This document shows, piece by piece, positions 36,597 through 47,216 of a stretch of DNA of 64,000 nt; the first letter of the stretch is position 1, and every line of letters begins with the position of its first letter. The notes under the pieces are model-generated. The model had not been told where the DNA came from. It saw nothing but the letters and a program-made list of their open reading frames with translations, and did no database searches. The stretch comes from Clostridia bacterium (lineage in GTDB: Bacteria > Bacillota > Clostridia > Christensenellales > Aristaeellaceae). A program made the translations under genes and the position numbers. The stretch is from positions 1 through 64,000 of the forward strand of contig JAGBDE010000003.1 of assembly GCA_017937655.1 (NCBI GenBank), read 5' to 3'.

Positions 36597-36643
36597 AAAA
36601 CCCCCGAAGCATCCTTTGCCGATGCTCCGGGGGTTCTTTTTTG
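36597..36643. terminator. bidirectional terminator between the XRE gene and tldE
   Basis: AACCCCCG-A-AGCATC pairs with GATGCT-CCGGGGGTT across a 7-base loop. T-rich on plus (TTCTTTTTT) and on minus (TTTTTGTC). Confidence 0.92.
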
Positions 36644-36648
36644 TCAAA

Positions 36649-37980
36649 TCAGCTGCCGCTGACGGTCATTTCGCCCACGTCCACGGTGGCGCTTCCAATG
36701 CTGCCGCCGGGGAAGGTGAGATCGTCCGCAAAGCAGCGGATGTTCTTGAGCAGCTCGTAGAAGTTACCCGCCACGGTGATGCGCTCCACGGGCTTATCCC
36801 GCTTGCCGTCCTTCAGGGTGTAACCCTTGGCTAGGAGGGAGAAGTCGCCGCTGACGGGGTTGGCGCCTGCGTGAAGGCCGCTGACGTCGTTGATGACAAT
36901 GCCGTCGCCCACGTTTTTCAGCAGCTGTTCCAGGCTGATGGAGCCCTTTTCAAAATACAGGTTGCTGGGACTGACCCGCACAGCGCCGGCGAAGCCGGCC
37001 TTGCTGGCGTTGCCGGTGGACTCCACGCCCGCCTTCTTGGCGGTTTTCAGGTTGTGGAGGAAGCCCTGGAACACGCCTTTTTCCAGCAGCACGTTCCGGC
37101 GGGAGGGCACGCCCTCCGCGTCAAAGGGACGGCTGTCAAAGCACTGGGGCATCAGGGGATCGTCCACCAGAGTGACGCAGTCCGCGGCCACCGTCTGGCC
37201 CATCTTTCCGCTGAGAAGGGACAGGCCCTTCTGCTCGGTCTCGCCGGAGAAAACGGTGGCGAACACGCCCAGCAGGCTGGTCATGGCTTCCGGATCCAGC
37301 ACGATGCGGTAAACGCCGCTGGGAACAGGCTGTGCATGCAGGCCGTCCACAGCGCGCTTCACGGCCTCCTTGGCCACCTTTTCCACGTCCAGCTTGGAAA
37401 AATCACGTTCAAGCTGCTGGTATCCGCCGCTGGACACGCATTCGCCGTCCTTGGCGTTGGGCTGGCTGAAAATGGCGCAAACATTCTCCGTGTAGCTGCG
37501 GTCCATGCCGTAGCTGTTCATGATGCGGACGGTGACCTTGCCGGTCTCCACGCCGTAGTAGCCGTTCACGATGCGCTCATCCATGCCGGAGGACATCTCT
37601 TCCAGCTTGGCAGCAGCTTCCAGCTTGGTTTCCGCAGAAACCTGATCCAACTGGGGCTGATACAGCTGGATTTCCGGCAGCTGATCGCCGCCCTTGTAGA
37701 GGATCTGCACGTCGTCGTTTTCGCACAGCTCGGCGCTTTCCTTCACACCTTTCACCAGCTGCTGGATGGCCTCGTCGTCAAAGGCCTCGGTGGAGGCATA
37801 GCCCATGCGGCCGTTCATCAGGCCGCGGAAACCCAGGCCACGGGTCTGGTTGGACTTGTACTCGCCATCGCCCTGGCAGCGCATCAGGGAGAAGCTCTCT
37901 TTTTCCACGTAGTAGGCCTCGGAAGCCTCAATGCCGTTTTCAGCAGCGGTGCTGAGCAAGCGGTTCAAAAAATCTTTCAT
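36649..37980 (-). CDS. tldE: TldE/PmbA-type metalloprotease partner
   Basis: A 443-residue subunit of the TldD-TldE protease. The PmbA-type sequence is clear (GEYKSNQTRGLGFRGLMNGRMGY, MNSYGMDRSYTEN, LDPEAMTSLLGVFATVFSGE, HNLKTAKKAGVESTGNASK, SGDFSLLAKGYTLKDGK). It has no HExxxH motif: TldE lacks the zinc site and works only with TldD. In E. coli TldDE cleaves unstructured peptides, matures microcin B17 and degrades CcdA. ATG 37980 follows AAAGGAGG and lies 13 bases after tldD. Confidence 0.93.
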   Translation of the reverse strand: MKDFLNRLLSTAAENGIEASEAYYVEKESFSLMRCQGDGEYKSNQTRGLGFRGLMNGRMGYASTEAFDDEAIQQLVKGVKESAELCENDDVQILYKGGDQLPEIQLYQPQLDQVSAETKLEAAAKLEEMSSGMDERIVNGYYGVETGKVTVRIMNSYGMDRSYTENVCAIFSQPNAKDGECVSSGGYQQLERDFSKLDVEKVAKEAVKRAVDGLHAQPVPSGVYRIVLDPEAMTSLLGVFATVFSGETEQKGLSLLSGKMGQTVAADCVTLVDDPLMPQCFDSRPFDAEGVPSRRNVLLEKGVFQGFLHNLKTAKKAGVESTGNASKAGFAGAVRVSPSNLYFEKGSISLEQLLKNVGDGIVINDVSGLHAGANPVSGDFSLLAKGYTLKDGKRDKPVERITVAGNFYELLKNIRCFADDLTFPGGSIGSATVDVGEMTVSGS

Positions 37981-37993
37981 CTTCCTGCCTCCT

Positions 37994-39385
37994 TTAGGAC
38001 CGTCCGCCAACGGTGATGGATTTGATGCGGATCCAAGGCTCGCCCACGTTGGTGGGAACGCTGCCGCTGAGACTGCCGCACACGCCCTGGGCCATGGTCA
38101 TGGTCTGACCCACCCGGTCGATTTGCATCAGGATATCGCCGCCCTTGCCGATGAGGCTTGCGCCACGCACCGGGTGGACGATCTTGCCGTCCTTGACCAA
38201 GTAGCCCTCGTTGACGGCGAAGTTGAACTCGCCGGTGGCGGGGTTGACGGAGCCGCCGCCCATCTTGGCAGCGTACAGGCCGTCGCCCATGGTGGAGATC
38301 ATTTCCGCCTCGTCGTCCACGCCGGGGGCGATGAAGGTGTTGCGCATGCGGGAGGTGGGCGCGAAGGCGTAGCTCTGGCGGCGTGCGCTGCCGGTGGGCG
38401 CCATGCCCATCCTCTTGCCGTTCAGACGGTCGATCATGTAGTTTTTCAGGATGCCGTTCTCAATCAGCACCAGGCGGGTGGTGGGAGTGCCCTCGTCGTC
38501 GATGTTCTCGCTGCCCCACTCATTGGGCATGGTGCCGTCGTCAATGGCGGTCACGCAGCTGGAGGCGATCTGCTGGCCCAGCTTGCCGCAGAACTCACTC
38601 ATACCCAGGGCCACGCTGGTGGCCTCCAGGCTGTGGCCGCAGGCTTCGTGGAAAATGACGCCGCCAAAGCCGTTGCCGATGACCACCGGCATCACGCCGG
38701 AGGGGCAGAAAGGCGCATGAAGCATCTTGATAGCAGCCTGGCCCACCTTGCGGCCCACCACGTCGGCATCGATGGTGTTCAGGTAATGCTCAAAGCCCTT
38801 CATGGCGCCAGGGGCTTCGTGGGCGGTCTGGTTCTCCGTGCCGCTGCCGGCCACCGCCTGGCAGCTCATGCGGGAATATACGCGGGTATCGGACACAAAC
38901 AGGCCCTCGCTGTTGCAGATCAGCACGTCCTGTTCGCTGTCGTTGTAAGAGCAGATCACCTGGGAGATCTCCTCGCCAGCCTTCCGGGCAGCCGCATTGG
39001 CGCAGCGGAGCAAGTCCGCCTTTTTGCGGGTGTCGGTCTTGGAGGGGTACATATAGATGGGGTGGATGTTATTGACCACCGTATCCACAAAGGGTTTGGC
39101 GGTCACGATACCGCTCTTTTCCGCCTTCACGGCCATGGCCGCTTCCTTGGCGCATTTCAGCAGGCCTTCCCGGTCGGTGCTGTTGGTGTAGGTGTAGACG
39201 GCGCTGAGGCCATAGTACACGCGGATGCCCGCGCCATGCAGGCGGCCGGAGTTCACGCTTTCCAGCCGGTTGCTTTCCAGCACCAGGGACTGATTGCGCC
39301 GGTCTTCCAGAAAGATTTCCGCAAAATCGCCGCCGGTGGACAATGCCGCATCCAGCACGTCCGCCGCAAGCCGTTTGTCAATCAT
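37994..39385 (-). CDS. tldD: TldD-type zinc metalloprotease
   Basis: A 463-residue catalytic subunit. The zinc motif HEACGHSLE (HExxxH, about 243-251) lies within VIFHEACGHSLEATSV; the C-terminal MGGGSVNPATGEFNFAV and GKGGDILMQIDRVG are typical. It heads the tldD-tldE pair, 18 bases after pgmB. No precursor peptide gene of a bacteriocin was recognised nearby, so a housekeeping peptide-clearing role is as likely as maturation of a peptide. Confidence 0.94.
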   Translation of the reverse strand: MIDKRLAADVLDAALSTGGDFAEIFLEDRRNQSLVLESNRLESVNSGRLHGAGIRVYYGLSAVYTYTNSTDREGLLKCAKEAAMAVKAEKSGIVTAKPFVDTVVNNIHPIYMYPSKTDTRKKADLLRCANAAARKAGEEISQVICSYNDSEQDVLICNSEGLFVSDTRVYSRMSCQAVAGSGTENQTAHEAPGAMKGFEHYLNTIDADVVGRKVGQAAIKMLHAPFCPSGVMPVVIGNGFGGVIFHEACGHSLEATSVALGMSEFCGKLGQQIASSCVTAIDDGTMPNEWGSENIDDEGTPTTRLVLIENGILKNYMIDRLNGKRMGMAPTGSARRQSYAFAPTSRMRNTFIAPGVDDEAEMISTMGDGLYAAKMGGGSVNPATGEFNFAVNEGYLVKDGKIVHPVRGASLIGKGGDILMQIDRVGQTMTMAQGVCGSLSGSVPTNVGEPWIRIKSITVGGRS

Positions 39386-39403
39386 GGTTCTTTCTCCTTT
39401 TCA

Positions 39404-40051
39404 TCAGCCAGCGATGCTGGCAATATCAGCTTTTTCAAGGGTTTCCGCGCGATAGGTGGCGCTTTCGTTATTCATGGCAGATCCCACGCCAAGCACCCGC
39501 ATGCCGCCGGCCAGAGCCGCCTCCACGCCTGCGTCTGCGTCCTCCACCACCATGCACACCGCCGGATCAAGGCCCAGCAGCTTGGCAGCCAGCAGGAACA
39601 CCTCCGGGTCGGGCTTGCTGCGGGTGATCTGGTTGCCGTCGGCCACAGCGTCAAAGAAGCCGTCCAGGCCGATCTGCCGGAGGATGATGGGCGTATTGCG
39701 GCTGGAGGAGCCAATGGCAACCTTGATACCGTGCTCTTTCAGCCAGTTCAGCACGTCCATGGCGCCGGGCAGGATATCCGCCGGGGTCAACGCGCCGATG
39801 AGTTCCACATAATAGTTGTTCTTGCGGGTGGCCATCTCCTGCTTTTCCGCATCGGAATAAGCCTTAGTGGCCTTTTCCAGGATGATTTCCAGGCTGTCCA
39901 TCCGGCTCACGCCCCGGAGACGCTCGTTAATCTCCCGGTCAAATTCAATGCCTTCTTCGTCCGCCATCTTTTTCCAGGCGCGGTAGTGGCAGTCGTCCGT
40001 CGAAACGATGACGCCGTCCAGATCGAAGATTACGCCCTGCAATTTTTCCAT
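39404..40051 (-). CDS. pgmB: beta-phosphoglucomutase (HAD family)
   Basis: A 215-residue HAD-superfamily enzyme that interconverts beta-glucose 1-phosphate and glucose 6-phosphate. The nucleophile motif is FDLDGVIVSTDDCHYRAW, motif II is IGSSSRN, the Lys is in RSKPDPEVFL and motif III is VVEDADAGVEAA. DxDGV-[IL]-xST-D-xxH is specific for beta-PGM within the family. ATG 40051 follows GGAGG by 8 bases. Its presence among nucleoside and sugar-phosphate genes suggests use of phosphorolysis products. Confidence 0.9.
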   Translation of the reverse strand: MEKLQGVIFDLDGVIVSTDDCHYRAWKKMADEEGIEFDREINERLRGVSRMDSLEIILEKATKAYSDAEKQEMATRKNNYYVELIGALTPADILPGAMDVLNWLKEHGIKVAIGSSSRNTPIILRQIGLDGFFDAVADGNQITRSKPDPEVFLLAAKLLGLDPAVCMVVEDADAGVEAALAGGMRVLGVGSAMNNESATYRAETLEKADIASIAG

Positions 40052-40072
40052 GGTTTGCCTCCTGAAAAACAT

Positions 40073-40675
40073 TTATATTCCTTGAAGATGAGAAGTGTCA
40101 TTGGCGAAAATCACCCTGCGGCCCTTTTCGTCCACTGCCCAGCAATGGATTCCCGTATCACCTGTCAGGAAAAATACATCGCTGTCCACCGGCAGCCGAA
40201 GGAACGAACGGTAAAGCTGCACAAGCATCCCGCCGTGGGTTACCACCGCCACCGTGTCCTCCGGCCCATTTTCCGACAGCATTTTGGAAAGCATGTAATC
40301 TGCCCGGAAACGAAAATCCAGCACGCTTTCCTGGCAATAGACGCTTTCATGCACCGGTAGATTTTCCACCTGCGGATAGAGTAATTTTGCCTCTGCGCGG
40401 TTCATACCGGCAATCAGGCCGTTTTGAAACTCCATCAGCCTTTCGTCCGCAGTCAAGACCGCACCGGTCGCCTTTTCCAGATGCCCTGCCGTCTGCATGG
40501 CTCTTTGAAGGGTGCTGCAATAGATTTTGGACAGGGAAAACTGTCGGCTGATGCGCTCTGCCATCGCCCGGGCCTGGAGATGACCTCGCTCCGTCAGCGG
40601 AAAATCCGCCCGGCCCTCGTGAACGTCCATCAAATCCGCTTCCGTTTCACCGTGGCGGATCAACAGCAGTTTCAT
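40073..40675 (-). CDS. histidine phosphatase (phosphoglycerate mutase-like)
   Basis: A 200-residue member of the histidine phosphatase superfamily. The phosphoacceptor motif is LLLIRHGETEAD (3-14), with CSTLQRAMQTA (second catalytic Arg), the acidic ERLMEFQNG and the second His in VVTHGGMLVQL (about 153). Such small enzymes dephosphorylate sugar phosphates or cofactor precursors; the exact substrate is not clear. It lies 21-27 bases from its neighbours in the deoB-to-tldE run. Confidence 0.88.
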   Translation of the reverse strand: MKLLLIRHGETEADLMDVHEGRADFPLTERGHLQARAMAERISRQFSLSKIYCSTLQRAMQTAGHLEKATGAVLTADERLMEFQNGLIAGMNRAEAKLLYPQVENLPVHESVYCQESVLDFRFRADYMLSKMLSENGPEDTVAVVTHGGMLVQLYRSFLRLPVDSDVFFLTGDTGIHCWAVDEKGRRVIFANDTSHLQGI

Positions 40676-40702
40676 CCTGACACTCCTTTCCCTTGTGGCT
40701 GC

Positions 40703-41527
40703 TTAAATCCTGCGGATGACCTCATCCAGCAACGAGCGGAAAGTGCCCTTGACCCGGCGGCCGGTTTCCAGGACTTCCTCCTCGGAAAGGGCCTTGTCCA
40801 GGATGCCGGCAGCCATGTTGGTGATGCAGCTCATGGCCATCACCCGAAGGCCGCTATGCCGCCCCACAATGATTTCCGGCACGGTGGACATACCCACAGC
40901 GTCCGCGCCCATGGTGCGGGCCATGCGGATCTCGGCAGGGCTTTCATAGCTGGGGCCGTTGAACCAGGCGTACACGCCGGTCTGAAGGGGGATGTCCTTT
41001 TCCTTGGCCACGTCCAGGGCCAGGGCCATCAGATCCCGGTCGATGGCAAAGGTCATGTCCGGGAAGCGGGGGCCGAACTCGTCCAGATTGGGGCCGGTCA
41101 GGGGATTCTTGCCGCTGAAGTTGATAAAGTCCCGGATCAGCATCAGGCAGCCCTCGGAGAAGTCCAGGTTCACGCCGCCTGCCGCGTTGGTGATGATGAC
41201 GGTCTTTACGCCCAGCAGCTTCATCACCCGGATGGGCATGGTCACCAGCCACTGGTCGTAGCCCTCGTAGGAGTGGAAGCGGCCCTGCATCATGCAGACC
41301 TTCTTGCCGTGAAGGGTGCCGCAGTGCCACATGCCCGCGTGGCCGGGGGCGGTGGACACCGGGAACCCGGGAATGTCCTCATACGCAATGGATTTGCGGT
41401 CTTCCAGAGCCTCGGCATAGTCGCCCAGGCCGCTGCCCAGCACCACGCCGATCTCCGCTTCCCCGCAGGCATTGCGGATGGCGTCGGCGGCGGTGTGAAG
41501 GCTGTTCATGTATTCCTGCTTGGTCAT
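40703..41527 (-). CDS. purine nucleoside phosphorylase (trimeric type)
   Basis: A 274-residue enzyme that splits inosine, guanosine and their deoxy forms with phosphate. The PNP motifs GVVLGSGLGDYA, QGRFHSYEGYD, VIITNAAGGVN and YAWFNGPSYESPAEIRM, and AVGMSTVPEIIVGRHSGLRVMA mark the low-molecular-weight trimeric class (PunA/PupG-like). Its product ribose 1-phosphate is the substrate of DeoB, encoded 24 bases upstream in the same operon. Confidence 0.94.
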   Translation of the reverse strand: MTKQEYMNSLHTAADAIRNACGEAEIGVVLGSGLGDYAEALEDRKSIAYEDIPGFPVSTAPGHAGMWHCGTLHGKKVCMMQGRFHSYEGYDQWLVTMPIRVMKLLGVKTVIITNAAGGVNLDFSEGCLMLIRDFINFSGKNPLTGPNLDEFGPRFPDMTFAIDRDLMALALDVAKEKDIPLQTGVYAWFNGPSYESPAEIRMARTMGADAVGMSTVPEIIVGRHSGLRVMAMSCITNMAAGILDKALSEEEVLETGRRVKGTFRSLLDEVIRRI

Positions 41528-41551
41528 AGGTATCCCTCCGTGATGAATTGA

Positions 41552-42712
41552 TCAGAGTTTGTCAGCAAAGCTTTCTGCACCAAAGCGTTCTTCCAGGCCG
41601 AAAATCTCCGCCACGGTGGCGGCGATATCCGCATAGGAGCCGCGGGTGCCGATATCGGTCAGGCCCTGCATGCCCTTGTGCCAGCAAAGGATGGGGATGT
41701 ACTCCCGGGTGTGATCCGTACCGGTATGGACGGGGTCGCAGCCGTGGTCGGCGGTGATGATGAGCAGGTCGTCCCCGGTCATGAGGGCCTTGATCTGGTC
41801 AAGCCGCTGGTCAAAGTACTCCAGCGCCTTGCCGTAGCCCATCACGTCCCGGCGGTGGCCGTAGACGGAGTCAAAATCCACCAGGTTCACGAACACAAAG
41901 CCGGTGAAGTCCTTCTGCATCACGCTGAGCAGGGAATCCACACAGGCGGGATTGCCTGCGGCGTGGTCGCTTTCGCTGAGGCCGCGCATGCAGAAAATGT
42001 CCTCAATCTTGCCGATGCCCATAGTATAAATGCCTTTTTCGCTGAGCTTATCCAGCAAGGTGGGGCCGATGGGCTCCAGGGAGAAGTCACGGCGGCGGCC
42101 TGTGCGCTGGAAGGCTCCGCTCTTTTCGCCGATGAAGGGCCGGGCGATGACGCGGCCCACGGCGTGCTCGCCCTGGAGGATGTCCCGGGCGATCTGGCAG
42201 TAGCGGTACAGCTCCTCCACGGGGACCACGTCTTCATGAGCTGCGATCTGGAACACGCTGTCGCCGGAAGTGTAAACGATGAGCGCGCCGGTACGCATGT
42301 GCTCCTCGCCCAGCACGTCCAGGATGGCGGTGCCGCTGGCGGGATAGTTGCCAAGCGTCTTGCGGCCGGTGCGGCGCTCAAACTCGTCCATGACCTCGGC
42401 GGGGAAACCTTCCGGGTACAGGGGGAAGGGGCGCTCCAGCTTGAGGCCCATCAGCTCCCAATGGCCGGTGGTGGTGTCCTTGCCGGCGGACTGCTCCGCC
42501 GCACGGCCGAACACGCCTGCGCCCTCGGCAGGCACGGGATATTCCAGCCCGGGAATGTTGCCCAGGCCCATCTTTTCCATGTTGGGCAGGGCGGGCTTGG
42601 CATGTTCCCAGATATGCCCCAAAGTGTTGGAACCGGCGTCTCCGTATTTTGCGGCGTCAGGCAAAGCGCCCGCGCCCACGCTGTCCAGAACGATCATAAA
42701 AACTCTCTTCAT
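41552..42712 (-). CDS. deoB: phosphopentomutase
   Basis: A 386-residue alkaline-phosphatase-fold enzyme that converts (deoxy)ribose 1-phosphate to the 5-phosphate. It has the metal-binding start VFMIVLDSVGAGALPDAAKYGDAGSNTL, the phospho-Thr region (AGKDTTTGHWEL), VNLVDFDSVYGHRRD and ITADHGCDPVHTGTDHTREY. ATG 42712 follows GGAGGTG. It starts the salvage part of the operon. Confidence 0.95.
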   Translation of the reverse strand: MKRVFMIVLDSVGAGALPDAAKYGDAGSNTLGHIWEHAKPALPNMEKMGLGNIPGLEYPVPAEGAGVFGRAAEQSAGKDTTTGHWELMGLKLERPFPLYPEGFPAEVMDEFERRTGRKTLGNYPASGTAILDVLGEEHMRTGALIVYTSGDSVFQIAAHEDVVPVEELYRYCQIARDILQGEHAVGRVIARPFIGEKSGAFQRTGRRRDFSLEPIGPTLLDKLSEKGIYTMGIGKIEDIFCMRGLSESDHAAGNPACVDSLLSVMQKDFTGFVFVNLVDFDSVYGHRRDVMGYGKALEYFDQRLDQIKALMTGDDLLIITADHGCDPVHTGTDHTREYIPILCWHKGMQGLTDIGTRGSYADIAATVAEIFGLEERFGAESFADKL

Positions 42713-42765
42713 GGTTGGCACCTCCATATGTCTATTTTACACCCGGCAATGGGAAAAGAAACCAT

Positions 42766-43254
42766 TTATTGCATTTTCAGGCGTTTGCGCACCTCGCGGC
42801 GCTGACGGCCCTCCTCAAAGTCACGCTTCTCCTGCTCCGTTTGTAGGTCCAGCATGGGCACCTGGGTGGGCTTGCCGTTATCGTCCAGGGCCACCATGGT
42901 CAGATAGGCCCGGTTCACCAGCTTGGCGTCGTGCTCGCTGCCGAAATACTCTACCCAGGTCTCCACGCAGACTTCCATGCTGGTATTGCCCACGTAGGTC
43001 ACCCGGCCCACCAGTTCCACCGTGTCGCCCAGGTTGGCGGGGGCCAGGAAGGACAGGTGATCCACCGCGGCGGTCAGCACCTCAGAGTGGCAATGCCGCT
43101 TGGCAGCCACTGCCGCCACTACGTCGATCCACTCCATCAGCCGTCCGCCGAAAAGATGGTAAGAGGCGTTCACGTCCATGGGCATGACGATGTGCACCTG
43201 GTTGGCTTTGCTGAGGCTGGCGGCCCGGCGGGGCCGTTCATTGGGCTGGCTCAT
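42766..43254 (-). CDS. acyl-CoA thioesterase, YciA/BACH-type hotdog fold
   Basis: A 162-residue single hotdog-fold protein. HIVMPMDVNASYHLFGGRLMEWIDVVAAVAAKRH (about 21-54) holds the usual N/D-x-x-G-x-x-FGG-x-[LI]-[ML] active-site pattern, followed by DHLSFLAPANLGDTVELVGRV. These enzymes release CoA from acyl-CoAs. ATG 43254 is preceded by AAAGGA with 9-base spacing; ATG 43272 overlaps the upstream stop but lacks a site. A basic C-terminal tail is present. Confidence 0.9.
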   Translation of the reverse strand: MSQPNERPRRAASLSKANQVHIVMPMDVNASYHLFGGRLMEWIDVVAAVAAKRHCHSEVLTAAVDHLSFLAPANLGDTVELVGRVTYVGNTSMEVCVETWVEYFGSEHDAKLVNRAYLTMVALDDNGKPTQVPMLDLQTEQEKRDFEEGRQRREVRKRLKMQ

Positions 43255-43268
43255 AGGTTCAAGTCCTT

Positions 43269-44789
43269 TCATTGGGGAGATTCTTCCGCCTCGATGCGGG
43301 AAAGCAGGCTGACGTACCGCTGATCCAGCAGTTCCGGGTCAAAGCCGGTCAAAAACAGCAGCTTCCGCACGGGCATGGGATGGGTTTTGATCAGGTCGGG
43401 GTATTTGTCCATCAGGAACAGAAGCAGCCCCTGGAAGGACAGGTTGTGCTTCAGCTCCACGTCAATCTGGGTGCGGTCGGCAATTTCCGTGGCCATCCGC
43501 CGAAGGGCCCAGGTGGGGGCGACAATGAACGAAGGATCCGGCACGCCGTCCACCGTGGCAATGTGGATGTGCCTGTCCATCAGATGGGAAAAATCCGGCT
43601 TGGCGTCCGGGCAGACGGGGTGGCGCAGGGCGTCCATGTCCACCCAGGCCAGGTGGCTCACGTCCGGGTGCTGGCGGGCGGTGCGCTCCATCAGCAGGAT
43701 TTTGTTGCGCTGGAACCAGTCGCGGCGGGTCATCCCCCTGCGGAGATACTCCGTGGGCAACAGGTTGTTTTCCGGATAGCTGCGGGCGTTGGGGCACATG
43801 GCGCGAAGCTGCCGCTCCAGCACGCCGCCGGTGTACAGGTACAGGGGCAAATTTTTCAGGTGATGCAGGAACCCAAACCGGAGCGCGTAATGCAGCGCGG
43901 GCCGACGGGCCTCCGGCAGATCCACAAACGCCGTGCAAAGCATGGGCGCCACGGCGGGGCCTTTCAGCGCCTTGCCGATGTCCAGCTTCCAGGGGGGCAT
44001 CTTTTGCGGATAGGTGTTTTCCGTGGTGAACAGGCCCAGGTTGGTTCTGAGGCCCGCCCGCTGCTGGTCGTAGCGGAAGCCTGCCAGCTGTTCAAACCGG
44101 GCGATGGTGGTGCCGGGCAAAACGTCCTGCACCGGCCGCTGCAGATAGGTGGGCAGTTGCGGGCCCACAGGCCAGAGGGGCGCGCAGTCCAGCGCGTAGA
44201 CCGGCACCGCCGCCACGTAGGCCGCAAAGCTGAGGGTCTCCGGCCGGAGATCCATCTTGCCAAGAACCTCCCGGCGGCCCATCAGAAACGCGGGGTTGAC
44301 CACCAGCGTAGGCACCGGGGCCTGGCTGCACACCAAGGGCAGGCCCTTTTGCAGCTGCACTCCGTTTGAGCCAAAGGACTCGGACAGGGCGGGCAGGTAC
44401 GCCTGGGGGGCCGTCTTTCCCCCATCGTCGCCGATGATGGCTGTCATCAGGGGCGCTTTGGCGGGAATCTTGCCGTAGCGGCTCATCAGCTGATGATCCC
44501 ACCGGGGCGCAAAGTCGTATTCGCCGCTGAGGGCCAGGAAATGGGTGGCGTCGCCCAGGTGTTCTGCCACATTGGAAAGGCCGCCCCGCTCGCCGTAAAA
44601 CACAAATACAGCCGGGTCAAGGCCCATTTCCGGCAGGGCGTCCAAAACGAATTTCTGCATCCGTTTCGGCAGCGCAAACCGAAGCCCGGACGGGCTTCCC
44701 GCACGCTTTACAGCCCATGCCACGCTGCGCAGAGCTGCGCCTTCGTTGGGCATGTTCAAAAACGCAACCAAAAGGCGGCTTAGCGGCAT
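43269..44789 (-). CDS. putative glycosyltransferase
   Basis: A 506-residue soluble protein, no signal or membrane helix. The first half (about 1-250) and second half (about 255-500) each look like a GT-A type fold; the second has a WVDMDAL segment (about 399-405) with the DxD-like metal motif and an MCPNARSYPENN region. It resembles GlcNAc-type/GT2-like transferases only loosely, so the family is uncertain. It is the first gene after a strong promoter and is followed, with 4-base overlap or a short gap, by the thioesterase and salvage genes. Confidence 0.5.
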   Translation of the reverse strand: MPLSRLLVAFLNMPNEGAALRSVAWAVKRAGSPSGLRFALPKRMQKFVLDALPEMGLDPAVFVFYGERGGLSNVAEHLGDATHFLALSGEYDFAPRWDHQLMSRYGKIPAKAPLMTAIIGDDGGKTAPQAYLPALSESFGSNGVQLQKGLPLVCSQAPVPTLVVNPAFLMGRREVLGKMDLRPETLSFAAYVAAVPVYALDCAPLWPVGPQLPTYLQRPVQDVLPGTTIARFEQLAGFRYDQQRAGLRTNLGLFTTENTYPQKMPPWKLDIGKALKGPAVAPMLCTAFVDLPEARRPALHYALRFGFLHHLKNLPLYLYTGGVLERQLRAMCPNARSYPENNLLPTEYLRRGMTRRDWFQRNKILLMERTARQHPDVSHLAWVDMDALRHPVCPDAKPDFSHLMDRHIHIATVDGVPDPSFIVAPTWALRRMATEIADRTQIDVELKHNLSFQGLLLFLMDKYPDLIKTHPMPVRKLLFLTGFDPELLDQRYVSLLSRIEAEESPQ

Positions 44790-44830
44790 GGTCTCATCTC
44801 CCTATATCTTTTCCGTTTCCGTTCCCTTCC

Positions 44831-44859
44831 ATCATAAGGAAAATGTGGAAAAATGTCAA
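44831..44859 (-). promoter_or_regulatory. strong promoter of the 44789-36649 operon
   Basis: On the minus strand TTGACA (44854-44859), 17-base spacer, TATGAT (44831-44836). Confidence 0.88.
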
Positions 44860-44901
44860 TGCGCAACAGCGCGTGCGCATGCCTCGTCAGAAATTTTTAC
44901 A

Positions 44902-44940
44902 CAAAAAGAAGCCGCTTCACAAACTGTGAAACGGCTTCGG
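44902..44940 (-). terminator. terminator of groES-groEL
   Basis: On the minus strand AAGCCGTTTCAC pairs with GTGAAGCGGCTT (44909-44937), followed by TTTTTGTG. Confidence 0.9.
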
Positions 44941-44948
44941 ATTTGAAA

Positions 44949-46589
<1,641 letters not shown>

Positions 46590-46631
46590 CTAAAAAATCA
46601 ATGGGTGATGCGATTTTCCGCTACGAAAAAA

Positions 46632-46928
<297 letters not shown>

Positions 46929-46952
46929 CTACATCAGTAGTTGTTTTACATT

Positions 46953-46979
46953 TTAGCACTCAGCACATTTGAGTGCTAA
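46953..46979 (-). promoter_or_regulatory. CIRCE operator (HrcA site)
   Basis: TTAGCACTC (46953-46961), 9-base spacer, GAGTGCTAA (46971-46979): a perfect CIRCE element, predicting repression of groES-groEL by HrcA outside heat stress. Confidence 0.98.
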
Positions 46980-46990
46980 CAACCTTTGTT

Positions 46991-47019
46991 AGTTTACGTT
47001 ATTTTCGCTGGATAAGCAA
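46991..47019 (-). promoter_or_regulatory. promoter of groES-groEL
   Basis: On the minus strand TTGCTT (47014-47019), 17-base spacer, TAAACT (46991-46996); CIRCE lies just downstream of the start point. Confidence 0.75.
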
Positions 47020-47064
47020 CCAATTTTTGGCCCAAAATTTACAAAATTTGGATGAATTTTTTTG

Positions 47065-47129
47065 AAAACCACAATTACAAACCTTCATATCTTGTTTTTT
47101 CTTCTGTTTGCTTCTGTTTTTGTGGTTTT
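47065..47129. repeat. 10-bp inverted repeat in an AT-rich spacer before mutY
   Basis: AAAACCACAA (47065-47074) and TTGTGGTTTT (47120-47129) are exact complements 45 bases apart, in a stretch of T-rich tracts. The space 47020-47216 has no gene; TGG-TACAAT near 47173-47181 may be an extended -10 for mutY. Confidence 0.5.
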
Positions 47130-47216
47130 TCTTTCGTTTTTGATTTTGATGCTACTCACTTTCCGCCGTCCGTGGTACAATAGCAGCACATTCCGGACAA
47201 TAAAGGAGAATGCCCT

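Noticed and set aside
35677..36834. 385-residue ORF starting in the 35.7 kb spacer
   Set aside because: Frame is an out-of-frame read of the XRE gene after the first 40 codons; Arg/Pro-rich noise.
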